Part shown: positions 7,444 through 16,361 of the stretch, piece after piece
How the letters are laid out: every line of letters starts with the position of its first letter
Numbering within the stretch: the stretch's first letter is position 1
NCBI GenBank assembly: GCA_027623235.1
Contig: JAQBVJ010000070.1
Span: 1-38,078, forward strand
DNA from: Planctomycetota bacterium
GTDB taxonomy: Bacteria > Planctomycetota > Planctomycetia > Planctomycetales > Planctomycetaceae
DNA length: 38,078 nucleotides
Direction of reading: 5' to 3'
Notes under the pieces: model-generated
What the model saw: the letters and a program-made list of their open reading frames with translations, nothing else
Told to the model about the DNA's origin: nothing
The model's database searches: none
Made by a program: the position numbers and the translations under genes

Positions 7444-7550
7444 CGCCAAACCGCCCGCTGAAAAAGCCGAATCGATTCAGCGGAACGTCGCCAGCCGCCC
7501 GGTTTTGCATGGAAAAAACGCACTCTGACCGGACGGCTCCGGCCGTGCCG

Positions 7551-8417
7551 CTACTTTTTTAACGCGTTGCAAAGCGGGATATTGTCGATGAGCCGCGTCG
7601 AGCCAATTCGCGCGGCAACGAGAGCCACTAGATCGACCGTCGGCGACGTCGACTCAGAGACTTCCTCAAGCGTCGCCGCATCCACGATTGTGGCGTAATT
7701 CAGCAGAAGTCCATCCGTTTCCATGAGCAGCCTCTTCAATTCCGAACCGGCAGCGACGGGCGAGACGGCCTCACCTTCAACCAACCGCCGGATCTGCTCC
7801 AGTGACCGCGAAATTGCGAGCGCTGTTTCCCGTTCGGCACGGCTGAGAAAGACATTGCGGCTGCTCAGGGCGAGGCCGTCTTCCTCGCGAACGGTCGGGC
7901 AGGTGCGAACTTCGACCGGCACATCCAGGTCGGCCACCATCTGCCGGATCAGTAACTGCTGCTGAAAATCCTTGCGGCCCAGAAAGACGACATCCGGCAG
8001 CACCATATTCAACAGCTTCAGAACGACCGTTGTCACTCCGCGAAAATGTCCCGACCGGAACGTCCCTTCCAGCACATCGGAAAGGCCGGGCACTTCGACG
8101 AACGTGGCGTTCGCCCTCGGGTAAACAACCTCGACGTCCGGATGAAAGACGAGGTCGACACCCGCGTCACGACACTTCGCGAGGTCTTCTTCGAGCGGTC
8201 GCGGGTACTTCGTCAGATCCTCGTTCGGGCCGAACTGAGTCGGATTCACAAAGATCGTCATGACGACGAAGTCGGATTCCGCTTTCGCTGCTTCGACGAG
8301 CGACAGATGACCGGCGTGCAGAGCCCCCATCGTCGGCACGCAGCCGATTCGTTTTCCCGCCAGTCGCGCGGTAGCGACTTCCTCGCGGAGTTTCTCAATC
8401 GTGGAAACCGTATTCAT
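7551..8417 (-). CDS. panC: Pantothenate synthetase (pantoate--beta-alanine ligase)
   Basis: Cytoplasmic enzyme that joins pantoate and beta-alanine using ATP, the last step of pantothenate (vitamin B5, CoA precursor) synthesis. The 288-residue length is normal. Family motifs are clear: VPTMGALHAGHLSLV (about 28-42, the HxGH-type nucleotidyltransferase signature), FVNPTQFGPNEDL, the FRGVTTVVLKLLN helix, GRKDFQQ (usually GEKDYQQ) and ALSSRNVFLS. The C-terminal domain ends in RLIDNIPL. The start at 8417 gives the usual N-terminus (STIEKLREEV). It lies in the same direction as the DUF1501 gene upstream, 146 bp away, with no other pantothenate gene in the window. Confidence 0.96.
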   Translation of the reverse strand: MNTVSTIEKLREEVATARLAGKRIGCVPTMGALHAGHLSLVEAAKAESDFVVMTIFVNPTQFGPNEDLTKYPRPLEEDLAKCRDAGVDLVFHPDVEVVYPRANATFVEVPGLSDVLEGTFRSGHFRGVTTVVLKLLNMVLPDVVFLGRKDFQQQLLIRQMVADLDVPVEVRTCPTVREEDGLALSSRNVFLSRAERETALAISRSLEQIRRLVEGEAVSPVAAGSELKRLLMETDGLLLNYATIVDAATLEEVSESTSPTVDLVALVAARIGSTRLIDNIPLCNALKK

Positions 8418-8523
8418 GGCAGCTCAGAATTCGCATCAGCGCGCGGCAGTTGTGGGAGAGAGCCGCGAAGCATACGCGGCACGGCGAGTGGCGAAAACAA
8501 ATCGGCGCAATCGACATTTTCCG

Positions 8524-8550
8524 GGTGGCGAGGCCACCGCCGAGCCGCAA
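8524..8550. repeat. Short palindromic repeat, copy A
   Basis: GGTGGC-GAG-GCCACC forms a perfect 6-bp hairpin, followed by CGCCGAGCCGCAA. Bases 8524-8540 are identical to 13834-13850, and 8528-8550 match 16337-16359 at 21 of 23 positions. It lies just after the DUF1501 stop at 8564. It behaves like a REP-type element, seen directly in three places in this window. Confidence 0.6.
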
Positions 8551-8563
8551 CTCCCTTTGCGGT

Positions 8564-10003
8564 TCAGAACAGTTCCCGGATCGGCCGGCCTTCCGGCAGG
8601 ATGTGGATCGGCCGGCCGGCGGTGTTCGGGAATGTGCCCGAGGTGTCGATTCCGAAACGCTCGTAGATTGACGCGAGCAGGCAGTTGCTGTTCATGATTC
8701 TGGCGACGGGCTCTTCGGCTTTTGCGTTCGTCGCGCCGATGACCTGTCCCATGTGGAATCCACCGCCGGCCAGGAAAACGCTCATCGCGCGAGGCCAGTG
8801 ATCGCGGCCGGGTCGGCCGCTCGAATCCTGGTGAGCGATGCGCGGCGTGCGTCCGAACTCACCGCAGAAAACGAACAGCACTTTCCGATCGAGGCCTCGC
8901 CGATAAATGTCCTCAACGATGGCCGAGACAGACTGGTCGAACGACGGCAGTTTCTCGCGGTACGCTTTGAAAATGTCAGAGTTCACCGAGTGGTCGTCCC
9001 AGTTGCTTGTCCGGCCGATTTCCGGACTCAGGCGGAACGTTGCCTGGCACTGCACGAACCTTGCTCCGGCTTCGACCAGCCGTCGGCAGGTCAGCAGGCT
9101 TTTGCCCCAGTGAGTCTCGCCGTACCGCCGGCGGGTCGAATCGTTTTCCTGCGAGAGATCAAACGCCGATCGCATCCGGGTGCCGGCCAGCATCTCAACG
9201 GCCTGCCTTTGAAATGTGTCGACGGCGGGGATCGTGCCGCTCTGATCGATCCGCCGCGGCAGAACGTCGAGGGCGCTCAGCAGATTCTGTCGACGGCGCA
9301 GCGTGAGGACTCCGGCCTCGTCCAGGTTGAGCGTGTCGGCCGCGTCGCTTTCGCCCTCAGACCGATAGATTGGCACGGGGTCGTATTCGTTGTTGCCACT
9401 CGACGAAACCGGATTGGGCGTCGGCATGAACGGAGCGAATGCCGGCCCGAGATACGCCGGTCCGCTGCCGTACGCCTTTGTGTTGGCAATAAACGGCGGC
9501 ACGTCGGGAACGCGGTTGCCGAGCCGCTTTGAAATGACCGAGCCGATATCGGGGAACTCGGAATCGGCGAGGTTGGCCGCGATCGAGGCGTGTCCGGTGA
9601 GAAACCGGTTCGTCCCGCCCGAGTGTTCACCGCGTTCGTGGTGCAGACTGCGAACGAGAGTAAACCGGTCGGCCATCCCGGCGAGCAGCGGCAGTTCCTC
9701 GGTGATCTCGACGCCGGAAACGTTTGTGGCGATCGGCCGGAACGGCCCGCGGTACTCGGTCGGAGCTTCCGGTTTTAAATCGAACAGATCGAGATGGCTC
9801 GGTCCGCCGTTCGCCCAGAACAGGATCACAGAGAAATCGGAGTCGACCTCGCGCGTTTGTTGCGACGAGCTTTCCGCCGCGAGCAGTCTCGCCAGATTCG
9901 GAGCCGCTCCCGTCGTGAATGCACCGAGACTCAGCCCGCCGACTTTCAACCAGAACCGGCGATTCTGCGGACCCTGACAATGGTGAAGAGTTCGGAGCGA
10001 CAT
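8564..10003 (-). CDS. DUF1501 domain protein
   Basis: The 479-residue protein belongs to the DUF1501 family, which is abundant in planctomycetes and structurally related to the alkaline phosphatase/sulfatase fold. The N-terminus has a twin-arginine-like export signal (NRRFWLKVGGLSLGAF, residues 14-29). Family landmarks are ILFWANGGPSHLDLFDLKP (about 60-78), SLHHERGEHSGGTNRFLTGH, GARFVQCQ, NWDDHSVN, and the C-terminal VFCGEFGRTPRI and GRDHWPRAMSVFLAGGG (about 378-412). Its substrate is unknown. DUF1501 genes usually sit beside a PSCyt1/DUF1549/DUF1553 gene; here that partner (24716-27820) is 15 kb away and the nearest neighbour is a broken haem-motif gene transcribed divergently. The start at 10003 gives the normal N-terminus. 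No strong Shine-Dalgarno site is visible. Confidence 0.9.
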   Translation of the reverse strand: MSLRTLHHCQGPQNRRFWLKVGGLSLGAFTTGAAPNLARLLAAESSSQQTREVDSDFSVILFWANGGPSHLDLFDLKPEAPTEYRGPFRPIATNVSGVEITEELPLLAGMADRFTLVRSLHHERGEHSGGTNRFLTGHASIAANLADSEFPDIGSVISKRLGNRVPDVPPFIANTKAYGSGPAYLGPAFAPFMPTPNPVSSSGNNEYDPVPIYRSEGESDAADTLNLDEAGVLTLRRRQNLLSALDVLPRRIDQSGTIPAVDTFQRQAVEMLAGTRMRSAFDLSQENDSTRRRYGETHWGKSLLTCRRLVEAGARFVQCQATFRLSPEIGRTSNWDDHSVNSDIFKAYREKLPSFDQSVSAIVEDIYRRGLDRKVLFVFCGEFGRTPRIAHQDSSGRPGRDHWPRAMSVFLAGGGFHMGQVIGATNAKAEEPVARIMNSNCLLASIYERFGIDTSGTFPNTAGRPIHILPEGRPIRELF

Positions 10004-10103
10004 CAGAGTCCCAGGCAGATCCGTTGAGCAAACTGTGCGCGGTCAGTTTACCATGCCGTTCCGCCCGCCCGGAATCCGAGGTCGTTTGAGAAAGGACACC
10101 GCG

Positions 10104-11344
10104 ATGAAATGGTCGCGCGTATTTTTGGCAGTTGTCTTATGTCTTAATGGTCAGTTGCCTCACCGCAGAGTTTTGCCAGGCGGACGAAGGGCTCTTTGAT
10201 GCCGATCCGAAGCACCCGTGGAACCGTCTGCACGAGCAGCTTCACACTCGACGGACGCCCGAGGGAGAGGTCTATCGAAAGCTCAGTCTGGAACCGCTTC
10301 TCGTCCGGCAGTCGACGTTTCTGATTCAGGGTGAGTCTCACCGGCAGGCGCTGCAGGTCCTCGACGATTTTCTGGAGCACCACGCCGAAAAGCGGATCAC
10401 CGATCCACGGAAGCAGGCGATTCTACAGCGAGACCCTGTGGGCGATTTTTGTGGCGGTGTCAGACTCGAAGTTTGCTCACGATTCAAAGCGTCGCGAGCT
10501 GCAGCAGCGACTGGCGCAGGTCATGCGCCGCGTCGCGCTCACGGAGAAGGAGCTCCAGAGCCTGCCGGATAACCTCGCCCTGGCGGTGGACGGTCAGACG
10601 TATCCAGCAAAGTGGAACCCGGAAAAGCCGCCGCGTCCATTCCTGCCAGGCGACCTTTTGAAACCGGACGGACCGTGGGTCTCCGTCAGAAACCGACTCC
10701 GGTCGGACGACCTTGTCGTGCCGATTCACTCTGAAGCCACTCCCGGTCGGTCTGCATTCTTTCTGCTGCTCAACCTGCCCGGCGGTCGCCAGGCAACGCT
10801 CGCCTACCTGAAGAAACTGGAAAGCCTGCCGCCAAATACCGAGGTGCCTCAGATTCCGGACGGAACTCAGGTTGCACTGTTGAGGCGGATGCTGCTCATC
10901 GATGAGACCGCAACGCTTCGCCTCACGCCCGTGACGGAGAGTCTTCAGATTCGCAGCTACCGGGAAATTCGTGAGCAGGACCTGTCCGAGTTCACTCTGC
11001 ACCGAAAAGAATTCCTGGCGGGCCTCGCCGAGGGGCTGGAGCTGACGGCCGCGGACGAATCGAACCGATTCGACCTGGGATTTCTCGGCTTCGAACTGCA
11101 CCGCAAGCCGGACCCGTTCGACAGGCGATTTGAGGCTCGCCGCAGCCCGGTCATCATGAAAACGTGCATCGACTGCCACGCCGGACCAGGCATCTTCGGC
11201 TTTCAGAGCATGTTCGCCGGCCACCACGATCACCCGCCACTTGGCGAGGGCTCTCCGGAAGATCAGGTCACGTCCACAATCGAACGCGCCCGAGAGACGT
11301 ACACCTGGGGCCTGCTCCAGGGACTATGGGAATCGCAGCCGTAA
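10104..11344 (+). pseudogene. Secreted single-haem-motif (CxxCH) protein with two apparent +1 frameshifts
   Basis: Three successive reading frames together make one protein. It starts at ATG 10104 (AAAGGA 7 nt upstream; MKWSRVF) in the first frame, continues from about 10127 in the second (SYVLMVSCLTAEFCQADEG), and from about 10437 in the third (LWAIFVAVSDSKFAHDSK) to the stop at 11344. Removing one T from the run at 10122-10126 and one C from 10434-10436 restores a single frame of about 412 residues with a signal peptide. The C-terminal part contains one haem-binding motif, CIDCH, near 11164-11178. The third frame stays open and well formed over 900 bp, so the breaks look recent or are sequencing errors in homopolymers. 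I do not recognise a named family; PSCyt-type planctomycete cytochromes are the nearest idea. Confidence 0.7.
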
Positions 11345-11370
11345 CGCATTGTTCGTAAGTGAAAACGGTC

Positions 11371-13680
11371 CTACTCGACCGAGTCGGCGAGTTTCTCGTA
11401 CTCAGCCAGTAACGGCCGGTACGCGAACTTGTTCAGGACAGCGATGACGCCGCGGTCGCTCTGGTCCTGAGCCACGTCGGCCAGCGTGTTGATGCAGTTG
11501 TAGGTGGACTCGAGCGCTGCTTCGAGGTGTTCGAGAGCGGCTTCTGTGTCGCCGGCTTTCTTTGCGATCGCCGCTTCTCGAACGGCCTTCACCGCGGCGA
11601 GATATTCCAGGACGTACTCGCCCCGCTTGGCATAGTAAAAGAGGATCGGCTTCGCGCCGCCGTCGATCGCTCCGTGAGCCCGGTAGAGCTCGATCATGTA
11701 CTGCGTGTAAGCCTCGTTGGCTTCCGCCCACCACTCGGGGATCGGTTCCGGCGAGTAGTGCTTCATCAGGAGATCCGGCACGGGGAACGTAAAGCCGAGG
11801 TTGTTTTCATCGATCAGATTTGTGGCTTTCTCCAGGTGCTGCCAGGCCAGCCACAGTCGATCGGCGGCGGCCTCGTTGTTTGTGGCTGACGTCCAGAGTT
11901 CTTTAAACGAGGCCTCGGCAGTGAGGTCCTTTTCCCAGGAGGCTCTCGACAGAAAATAGACAGCCGGGTCGAGCTCGCCCGGTACCCAGTACCTCGTCGA
12001 GAAACCGTCCCAGCCGTGTTTCTTAATGTCGGTCGTCAGTGTTCCCAGGCTCGCCAGAGCCGACTGCGGGAGCACACCAACGTTGTCATCGGCCAGTGTC
12101 ATGATCAGCCGGCTGTGAACTTTCTTCGCCGGAACTGTGGCGAGTAGCTCGCGATTCTCCGCGACGCGCCGCGCGGTGTAGTCAACGAAGTTGAGCGTTG
12201 AGGCTCCCTTCGGCACGACCTGATCGAGCACGGGGAACAGCGCGGGATCGACCGACGTGATGACCAGCTCGACCGGCTTGCCTCGTTTCCGTTGCAGCAG
12301 CGAACCATCCGCAAACAGCTCGCCGAAAAACGCGAGGCCGACCAGGTTACCTTTGATTGCCCGCTCGCCGCGATCACCGGACGCGATCAGCTTGCGGTCG
12401 CGAGCCACTTTGACGAGTCCTTCGACGGTCAGCTCCTGGGGAGCTCCGCGTTTCTTAAGCAGCGCGAGCGATTCCTCGGCGTGCTGATCCCACTCAGGAA
12501 ACTCGGGCAGCCTCAGGTACAGCTCATCGAGCGTCGGGTACATCTTGAGGTAAGCCCGGATTTTCGTGGCGACGAGTTTTTTGAGAGTCTCATCCGTCGG
12601 CCCTTGCGCCACGTCGGGTGTGATGGCCAGGTTGTTGAGCTGCCGCGCGGGTTTTGATCCGGGCAACACTGTTTGAAATTCGAGCGGAAACTCCAGCGGA
12701 GAAATACTCACGCCGACGGTCATGCCGAGTTTCTGTGCAGCGTCGATGATCCCCAGCATGTGTCTCTGCCCGACTTCGTGCCGCACGCTGGGCAGCTTCA
12801 GTCCGGCAAAGTCAGGATTCTCAAAAACCTTCGCCCCACGAAACACTTTCTTTCCGACCGTGTCGCCGTCGACGCGGAATTCCTCGCCAAACCAGTGCAG
12901 CGCCGTCGTTTTCTCGACGCCGCCGAATTCGTAGTGGACGTAAGGCTGCCACGGATAGACGCTGAGCATCAGCCGGTTGTATTTCATTTTGGCGAGCTGT
13001 TTCAGGAACCGCTTGTGTTCCTCGACCCCCCACGATTCCGGGCCGATGGCGAAGTCATTGATTGTTCGCCAGGTGCGCGAACGAAGCTGCGGCTCCATGA
13101 CCGTGTCGTATTTCCACAGGTCGAGCGGCTTCTTCTCCAGAGGGTCGATGTCACCTCGCGGCAGAAACCGAAAGCCGATGCGGTGCCCGAATTCGTAAAC
13201 CGCCCACAAGGTCGCCGCCGGACTGCCGCCCCCAATTGCGACGTGCCCCGTCTCTTTGTTGGATCGGATGACGATGCCCTGGTCGGAAATCTCGGGCCAT
13301 TTCGGAACGACCACACGCACCGCAGGATTGGTCTCCGGTGTTCCAATAAGGATCGTCGCCGTGACTGGCCGCCGACCCTGGTCAGACACCACGACGTCCA
13401 CGTCTTCGAAGGCTCGCTCAAGCAGACTGCCCAGCTCCTTCGCGGCGAGTTTTTCAAGCGGCGGCGCGTGAAAGCCGTGCAGGACCTGCACCAGTTGCCC
13501 GGCACTGGCCTGTTGCGATGAAGAAATCAGGATCACAGCCAGGATTGCAGGAAGGCTCACACACAAACCCTTCCACGCCAGTCGCCCGGAAGTAACCCGA
13601 CGCGTAAGTTTTGATTTTACGTGTTCTGATGATGGCAGTTTTGAGCCGCGAAGGCTGTACTCGGATCGATCATTTCTCAT
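11371..13680 (-). CDS. Secreted alpha-glucuronidase-like/GH20-N-terminal-like glycoside hydrolase
   Basis: The 769-residue protein has a basic N-terminus of about 38 residues, then a hydrophobic export segment (LCVSLPAILAVILISSS, about 39-56) and ASAGQ. Residues 60-180 resemble the N-terminal alpha/beta domain seen in GH67 alpha-glucuronidases and GH20-type enzymes: AAKELGSLLERAF, ILIGTPETNP, IVIRSNKETGHVAIGGGSPAATLWAVYEF, GFRFLPRGD. The middle (about 200-560) looks like a TIM barrel, with RTWRTINDF, KMKYNRLMLSVYPW, GMTVGVSISPLEFP and LDELYLRLPEFPEW. The last 200 residues are helical. The family assignment is by pattern only, and catalytic acids cannot be named. AGAGG lies 7 nt before the ATG at 13680. 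It follows the ApbE fusion gene by 15 bp, so the two are probably co-transcribed. Confidence 0.7.
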   Translation of the reverse strand: MRNDRSEYSLRGSKLPSSEHVKSKLTRRVTSGRLAWKGLCVSLPAILAVILISSSQQASAGQLVQVLHGFHAPPLEKLAAKELGSLLERAFEDVDVVVSDQGRRPVTATILIGTPETNPAVRVVVPKWPEISDQGIVIRSNKETGHVAIGGGSPAATLWAVYEFGHRIGFRFLPRGDIDPLEKKPLDLWKYDTVMEPQLRSRTWRTINDFAIGPESWGVEEHKRFLKQLAKMKYNRLMLSVYPWQPYVHYEFGGVEKTTALHWFGEEFRVDGDTVGKKVFRGAKVFENPDFAGLKLPSVRHEVGQRHMLGIIDAAQKLGMTVGVSISPLEFPLEFQTVLPGSKPARQLNNLAITPDVAQGPTDETLKKLVATKIRAYLKMYPTLDELYLRLPEFPEWDQHAEESLALLKKRGAPQELTVEGLVKVARDRKLIASGDRGERAIKGNLVGLAFFGELFADGSLLQRKRGKPVELVITSVDPALFPVLDQVVPKGASTLNFVDYTARRVAENRELLATVPAKKVHSRLIMTLADDNVGVLPQSALASLGTLTTDIKKHGWDGFSTRYWVPGELDPAVYFLSRASWEKDLTAEASFKELWTSATNNEAAADRLWLAWQHLEKATNLIDENNLGFTFPVPDLLMKHYSPEPIPEWWAEANEAYTQYMIELYRAHGAIDGGAKPILFYYAKRGEYVLEYLAAVKAVREAAIAKKAGDTEAALEHLEAALESTYNCINTLADVAQDQSDRGVIAVLNKFAYRPLLAEYEKLADSVE

Positions 13681-13695
13681 CGCGTTTCCTCTTGC

Positions 13696-15021
13696 TCACA
13701 CTTCAAAATGTTCGGGTTCGCAAACGTCGTCGGGACAGTCGCCCGGTTCGCGTTTGCCCTCGGCAATCTCCTGCTGACATTCTTCGGAAGGATTTTCGCA
13801 CAGATCGCAGGTTGATCCATCCTGGCCGGGCATGGTGGCGAGGCCACCGCAACTGCCTTTGATTCGGCGGTTGCTGAAGATCACTCCCACCGCCATCCCG
13901 GTTAGGGCGATGACGAAGATAATTCCCGCCGCCACGAATGTCCGCAGCGACGATGGAGACTCGGCGGGATCCTCGACAGTGACGTCGACCGGAACCCAGT
14001 TGTCCGTTGAGAGCACGTCGAACTTCGGCTCGCCGCGAACAAGAATCAGCACGGCCAGGCCTTGTGCCTTAGCCAGTTCCATCCCCTTCTCCGCGCCGAG
14101 CACAGTGAACGCCGTCGCCCAGCCGTCGGCCGCCATGCACGTTTCGGTGAGCACGGAAACGGACGCGACGTCGTGCGTGATCGGCCGGCCGGCCACCGGG
14201 TCAATCGTGTGTGAGTAGCGTTTTCCATCGACTTCAAAATAGTTCTGGTAGTCGCCCGAAGTCGCGATGGACCGATCGTTCAGTTCGACAATCTGAAAGA
14301 TCGGTCCGAGTGTCTGCTCCTGAGGCATTCCGGCTGGCGCCTGAATTCCGACTCGCCACACTGAGCCGTCCGCCTTGGTTCCTCGGGCCCGATCCTCGCC
14401 GCCGATTTCGACGAGGTGATTTGCCTCGCCCTGCTCGATGAGCCAGTCAGAAACGGCATCGACTCCGTAACCTTTCGCGATGGCGGACAGGTTGAGCTGA
14501 ATCTCCGGTTGTGATTTTTTCAGCGCGGGCGGATCGGATCTCACCGTCACTTTCTGCCAGCCGGTTTTCTGTTTCGCCGCGGAGATTTCCTCATCAGTCG
14601 GAATTCGCGGTTCGCCCCGCTCGGCCCCGAAGCTCCACAGATCGATCAGCGGCCCCACCGTCGGGTCAAACGCGCCACCACTGAGTTCGGCGATCCGAAG
14701 CGACTCGACCACGACGAGCACCGTTTCCGGCGAGACTTTCAACCAGTCGGTGCTTTCTGATTTGTTGAATCGAGACAGTTCCGACTCCGGCCGCCACGTC
14801 GACATCTGATCTTCGATCCGGTTGAGCAGGCCGTTGACCCCGGTTTGAATTTCGTTTTTCTTCTGCCCGTCCCGCCGCGTAAGAAGGACGCGATAATAAG
14901 TCCCCATCGTGTCGCCGGTCAGTTCGACGAGCGTCGGATCAGCCGCCCGGACGGGCTCGGCATTTCGCGCCGCAAACAGGCACAAAACAACAGCGATCAA
15001 AAACGGACGTCGAGAAAGCAC
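13696..15021 (-). CDS. apbE: FAD:protein FMN transferase ApbE fused to an NqrM-like domain
   Basis: The 441-residue protein has two parts. Residues 1-26 are a signal peptide (RRPFLIAVVLCLFAARNAEPVRA). Residues 30-345 are ApbE, which attaches FMN to Thr/Ser of target proteins outside the cytoplasm: DTMGTYYRV, GGAFDPTVGPLIDLWSFG, LNLSAIAKGYGVD, VEIGGE, IATSGDYQNYF, YSHTIDP and the Mg-binding AADGWATAFTVLG. Residues 361-384 are a membrane helix. The tail then reads IKGSCGGL (Cys391) and CDLC (405, 408), with further cysteines at 415, 429 and 434. Helix plus KGSCGGL plus a Cys cluster is the pattern of NqrM (DUF539), the Na+-NQR maturation factor. The signal peptide puts ApbE outside and the cysteines inside, which fits both jobs. 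The GTG at 15021 is used. No nqr genes lie in the window. Confidence 0.9.
   Translation of the reverse strand: MLSRRPFLIAVVLCLFAARNAEPVRAADPTLVELTGDTMGTYYRVLLTRRDGQKKNEIQTGVNGLLNRIEDQMSTWRPESELSRFNKSESTDWLKVSPETVLVVVESLRIAELSGGAFDPTVGPLIDLWSFGAERGEPRIPTDEEISAAKQKTGWQKVTVRSDPPALKKSQPEIQLNLSAIAKGYGVDAVSDWLIEQGEANHLVEIGGEDRARGTKADGSVWRVGIQAPAGMPQEQTLGPIFQIVELNDRSIATSGDYQNYFEVDGKRYSHTIDPVAGRPITHDVASVSVLTETCMAADGWATAFTVLGAEKGMELAKAQGLAVLILVRGEPKFDVLSTDNWVPVDVTVEDPAESPSSLRTFVAAGIIFVIALTGMAVGVIFSNRRIKGSCGGLATMPGQDGSTCDLCENPSEECQQEIAEGKREPGDCPDDVCEPEHFEV
13834..13850. repeat. Short palindromic repeat, copy C (inside the apbE fusion gene)
   Basis: The 17 bases GGTGGCGAGGCCACCGC are identical to 8524-8540 and form a 6-bp hairpin. 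Here they encode part of the NqrM-like tail (CGGLATM), so the match may be partly coincidental or the coding sequence may have absorbed a copy. Confidence 0.4.
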
Positions 15022-15462
15022 GGCAAACTCTTGCGGTTAATGTGGCACTCATTGGGAAATCGGCGATGTGTCCAGTGCTCTGTCAGGGCTGAATTTACGG
15101 GTCGCAGTTTCCGTGGCGTAAGCTTCCAGCTTGCGATGTTCGCACACTGAACGTCGGCAAGCAGGATGCTGACCCCACCTTTTCGCTCTGACACTTTTTC
15201 ACTCTGAACTGAGCATCAGGCTCGTTTTTACTGACCCGGGACGGTGTGTCGAGGCTCAGGAGCGAGATTCTCCCGAATGCGCTTCCGGATACTCAACAAA
15301 GACTCGGCTCGACTCGACTCGTTCCGAGTTCGCCTGACAGAGTTCATTCGGTTCGGATTTCCGTCTCATGGAGATTTCCGCTTTCCTGCTACGATCCTCG
15401 CGGCTGAGCCATCGCGGGCCCGATTCGCCCGCTGGAGAATCATATTTTTCAAGGAGGAATTC
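15022..15462. other. Divergent intergenic region between apbE and mscS
   Basis: These 441 bp should hold the promoters of both flanking operons. No convincing -35/-10 pair was found. The segment 15113-15135 contains a small hairpin (AAGCT-TCC-AGCTT) in a GC-rich surround that looks like a dispersed element. The plus-strand frame of mscS is open back to 15244, but this upstream part has no protein-like character. Confidence 0.5.
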
Positions 15463-16335
15463 ATGAATCTATTTTTACTCGCCGCGGACGGCGATGAACT
15501 GAACTCGACTCAGCAGATGCTCGACGATGTGTCGAAAGTGGTCACCGAAAAAGGAGTGACGCTCGGCCTTAACATTCTGGCGGCGATCGCTGTTTACTAC
15601 GTCGGAAAATGGGTCGCCGGAGTCGCGCTGTCGCTGCTTGGCAAGGTGCTTGAGCGGGCGAAGGTGGACGAGACGCTGTCGCAATTTCTGACGGCCCTCG
15701 CCCGAGCTCTGCTGATGACGTTGATCGTGCTGCTCGCCGTGAACCGCCTGGGAGTCGATACGACATCGCTCGCCGCAATCGTCGCTGCAGCAGGTGTCGC
15801 TGTCGGATTTGCTCTGCAGGATTCGCTGTCCAACTTCGCGGCCGGCGTCATGATCATCCTGTTCAAGCCGTTCAAAGTCGGCGACTTCGTCGAGGCGTCC
15901 GGAATCTCCGGCACGGTCGAAGCGATCAGCATCTTCAGCACGCTGATGAGGACCGGCGACAACAAACAGATCATCGTCCCGAACGGATCGATCATCGGCG
16001 GCAACATTGTGAACTACTCTGCCAAGCTGACGCGGCGGGTCGATCTGGTCGTCGGCTGTGGTTACGGAGACGACCTGCGAGCAGTGAAAGCATTTCTCAA
16101 CGAGCTGGTCCGCACGGACAGCCGCATCCTGGTCGACCCGGAACCCGTTGTCGCCGTCAGCGAGCTCGGTGACAGCAGCGTCAACTTCGTCGTCAGGCCG
16201 TGGGTCAAAACTGAGGACTACTGGGCGGTCAAGTGGGATCTCAACGAGCGGATCAAGCTGGGCTTCGACCAGCGCGGCTTCAGCATCCCGTACCCGTCGA
16301 GCGACGTCTACATGCACCAGCAGAGAGCCGCGTAG
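15463..16335 (+). CDS. mscS: Small-conductance mechanosensitive channel MscS
   Basis: Cytoplasmic-membrane channel that opens under membrane tension and releases solutes after hypo-osmotic shock. The 290 residues match the length of E. coli MscS. There is a first hydrophobic helix (VTLGLNILAAIAVYYVGKWVAG, about 27-48) and a second (ALARALLMTLIVLLAV, about 73-88). The pore helix region follows (SLAAIVAAAGVAVGFALQDSLSNFAAGVMIILF, about 100-132), then the beta domain with FKVGDFVEASGISGTVEAISIFST, VPNGSIIGGNIVNYS and the alpha/beta C-terminal domain ending near VYMHQQRAA. The frame is open to 15244, but AAGGAGG lies 5 nt before the ATG at 15463, which is clearly the start. A short palindromic repeat follows the stop directly. 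Confidence 0.95.
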   Translation: MNLFLLAADGDELNSTQQMLDDVSKVVTEKGVTLGLNILAAIAVYYVGKWVAGVALSLLGKVLERAKVDETLSQFLTALARALLMTLIVLLAVNRLGVDTTSLAAIVAAAGVAVGFALQDSLSNFAAGVMIILFKPFKVGDFVEASGISGTVEAISIFSTLMRTGDNKQIIVPNGSIIGGNIVNYSAKLTRRVDLVVGCGYGDDLRAVKAFLNELVRTDSRILVDPEPVVAVSELGDSSVNFVVRPWVKTEDYWAVKWDLNERIKLGFDQRGFSIPYPSSDVYMHQQRAA

Positions 16336-16336
16336 C

Positions 16337-16359
16337 GCGAGGCTCCCGCCGAGCCGCAA
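16337..16359. repeat. Short palindromic repeat, copy B
   Basis: GCGAGGCTCCCGCCGAGCCGCAA matches 8528-8550 at 21 of 23 positions and forms a GGCTC/GAGCC hairpin. It starts one base after the mscS stop codon, as copy A lies just after the DUF1501 stop. Confidence 0.6.
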
Positions 16360-16361
16360 AC

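Noticed and set aside
15244..15462. N-terminal extension of the MscS frame
   Set aside because: The extension is Arg/Phe-rich without membrane character, and the perfect AAGGAGG site fixes the start at 15463.
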